Origin: Burkholderiales bacterium
Lineage (GTDB): Bacteria; Pseudomonadota; Gammaproteobacteria; Burkholderiales; Usitatibacteraceae
Assembly: GCA_026786225.1 (NCBI GenBank)
Contig: JAJAYN010000497.1
Coordinates: 1-6,706 of the forward strand
DNA length: 6,706 nucleotides
Direction: 5' to 3'
Position numbers and translations under genes: made by a program. The notes below the pieces were generated by a model. That model saw nothing but the letters and a program-made list of their open reading frames with translations. It had not been told where the DNA came from and made no database searches. Position 1 is the first letter of the stretch, and each line of letters begins with the position of its first letter. Below, piece by piece: positions 5,795 to 6,706 of the stretch.

Positions 5795-6706
5795 ATGAAA
5801 ACCACGTTTGACCTACAAACTGTACAAAATGCTTTGCAAACGATTATCCAAAGCACACTTCAATTTGTGATCCAGTTTGCGATTCGCACGACGATTCTGC
5901 TGGGCGCGGTTGCCGCTGTCTTTTTTTCGATTTCGTCGCTGGTGTTCGCCGCGCCCGCATCAATATTTGAATCATTCAACGTTGAAGTAACTGGCAAAGG
6001 CCAGCCGATAATCTTGATTCCCGGCCTGGCCTCATCGGGCGATGTATGGCAGAGCACCGTCAAACAATTCTGCAGCGGGGATGCGAAATACGAATGTCAT
6101 GTACTAACACTGGCAGGCTTTGCCGGTGTTGCTCCTATCACGACACCATTGCTAACAACGGTCGAAAAAGAATTGGTGGCCTACGTGGACGATAAAAAAC
6201 TCAATCGTCCGATCGTGATTGGCCACAGCTTGGGCGGATTTTTGGCGTTGCAACTTGGCATCAACCATGCCGATAAATTTAGCCGATTGATCATTGTTGA
6301 CTCCCTGCCCGCGTTGGGCGCAGTCCAGATGCCGGACATCTCACCGGATCAATTGAAATCGATGGCAGCCAGAATGCGCGACGGCATGAAAAGCCAGGAC
6401 GCGAAGCGTTTTGCAGAAGGCCAGCGCCGCTCTGTTGCATCGATGGTTACGGCGCCCGAAGACCTGGAACGCGTGCTTGGCTGGGGTTTTAAATCGGATA
6501 GCGCAACAGTGACGAATGCGATGCATGATTTACTCGCCACTGATTTACGCCAGGATATTGGGCGTATCAAAACACCCACGCTAGTGCTGGGTTCCTGGTA
6601 TGCGTATAAAGATTTTGCCAAGCGCGCTGACATCGAAAACAATTTCAAATTGCAATATCAAAAAATGAACGGTGTCACGATTGAGCTTGCTGATACCGCC
6701 AAGCAC
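5795..6706 (+). CDS. Exported alpha/beta hydrolase, 3' end cut by the window
   Basis: The frame is open for 304 codons to the last base. AAGGAGA (5784-5790) gives a strong start at ATG 5795. Hydrophobic residues about 32-53 (TTILLGAVAAVFFSISSLVF) followed by AAPAS suggest a signal peptide or anchor, preceded by an unusually long N-terminal stretch. The fold signature is clear: IPGLASSG (75-82) forms the oxyanion-side loop, GHSLGG (143-148) holds the nucleophile Ser145, and PTLVLGSW (261-268) is the strand before the acid region. ELADTAKH ends at His304, the final codon, which by position should be the catalytic histidine, so only about 10-20 residues are probably missing. The acid is not certain: Asp169 (VDSLPALG) and Asp273 are candidates. 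The substrate is unknown. Codons are more A/T-ending (AAA, CAA, TTT, GAT) than in the DUF808 gene. Confidence 0.88.
   Translation, partial: MKTTFDLQTVQNALQTIIQSTLQFVIQFAIRTTILLGAVAAVFFSISSLVFAAPASIFESFNVEVTGKGQPIILIPGLASSGDVWQSTVKQFCSGDAKYECHVLTLAGFAGVAPITTPLLTTVEKELVAYVDDKKLNRPIVIGHSLGGFLALQLGINHADKFSRLIIVDSLPALGAVQMPDISPDQLKSMAARMRDGMKSQDAKRFAEGQRRSVASMVTAPEDLERVLGWGFKSDSATVTNAMHDLLATDLRQDIGRIKTPTLVLGSWYAYKDFAKRADIENNFKLQYQKMNGVTIELADTAKH

Overview
The window looks like chromosomal DNA from a GC-rich betaproteobacterium, most likely Burkholderiales and possibly Oxalobacteraceae. This rests on remembered similarity of the DUF808/YedI protein, the YqaA-type protein, the exported hydrolase and the REP-like hairpins to that group. 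No search was run and no rRNA or other marker gene is present, so the assignment is an inference.

Layout, left to right. (1) A minus-strand lipoprotein gene runs off the left edge. It has a clear signal peptide, lipobox and ribosome binding site, but its frame is broken at a run of five G/C, so it is a pseudogene, a switchable gene or a sequencing error. (2) About 375 bp without a recognisable gene, holding a cluster of TGGCAA boxes just before the next gene. (3) A 490-residue plus-strand regulator that joins a TPR-like helical region to a C-terminal AraC DNA-binding domain. (4) A REP-like hairpin followed by a GTCGAAC heptamer tandem. (5) A plus-strand DUF808/YedI inner-membrane protein. (6) A plus-strand stand-alone BLUF blue-light receptor, followed by a second, longer copy of the REP-like hairpin. 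(7) A minus-strand YqaA/DedA-type membrane protein, convergent with the BLUF gene. (8) A plus-strand small exported protein with two cysteines, divergent from yqaA, with a near-perfect 21-bp palindrome over its putative promoter and a weak intrinsic terminator behind it. (9) A plus-strand exported alpha/beta hydrolase, complete except for its last few residues at the right edge, with its own promoter-like and operator-like sequences.

The genes do not form an obvious pathway or operon. They appear to be separate transcription units, set apart by 200-270 bp gaps, hairpins and individual ribosome binding sites. The common theme, if there is one, is sensing and envelope function: a TPR-AraC regulator, a BLUF photoreceptor, two inner-membrane proteins and three exported proteins. 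I see no phage, CRISPR, toxin-antitoxin or other defence system. The least ordinary items are the broken lipoprotein, the TPR-AraC architecture, the paired REP-like hairpins and several dyad or repeat motifs upstream of genes.
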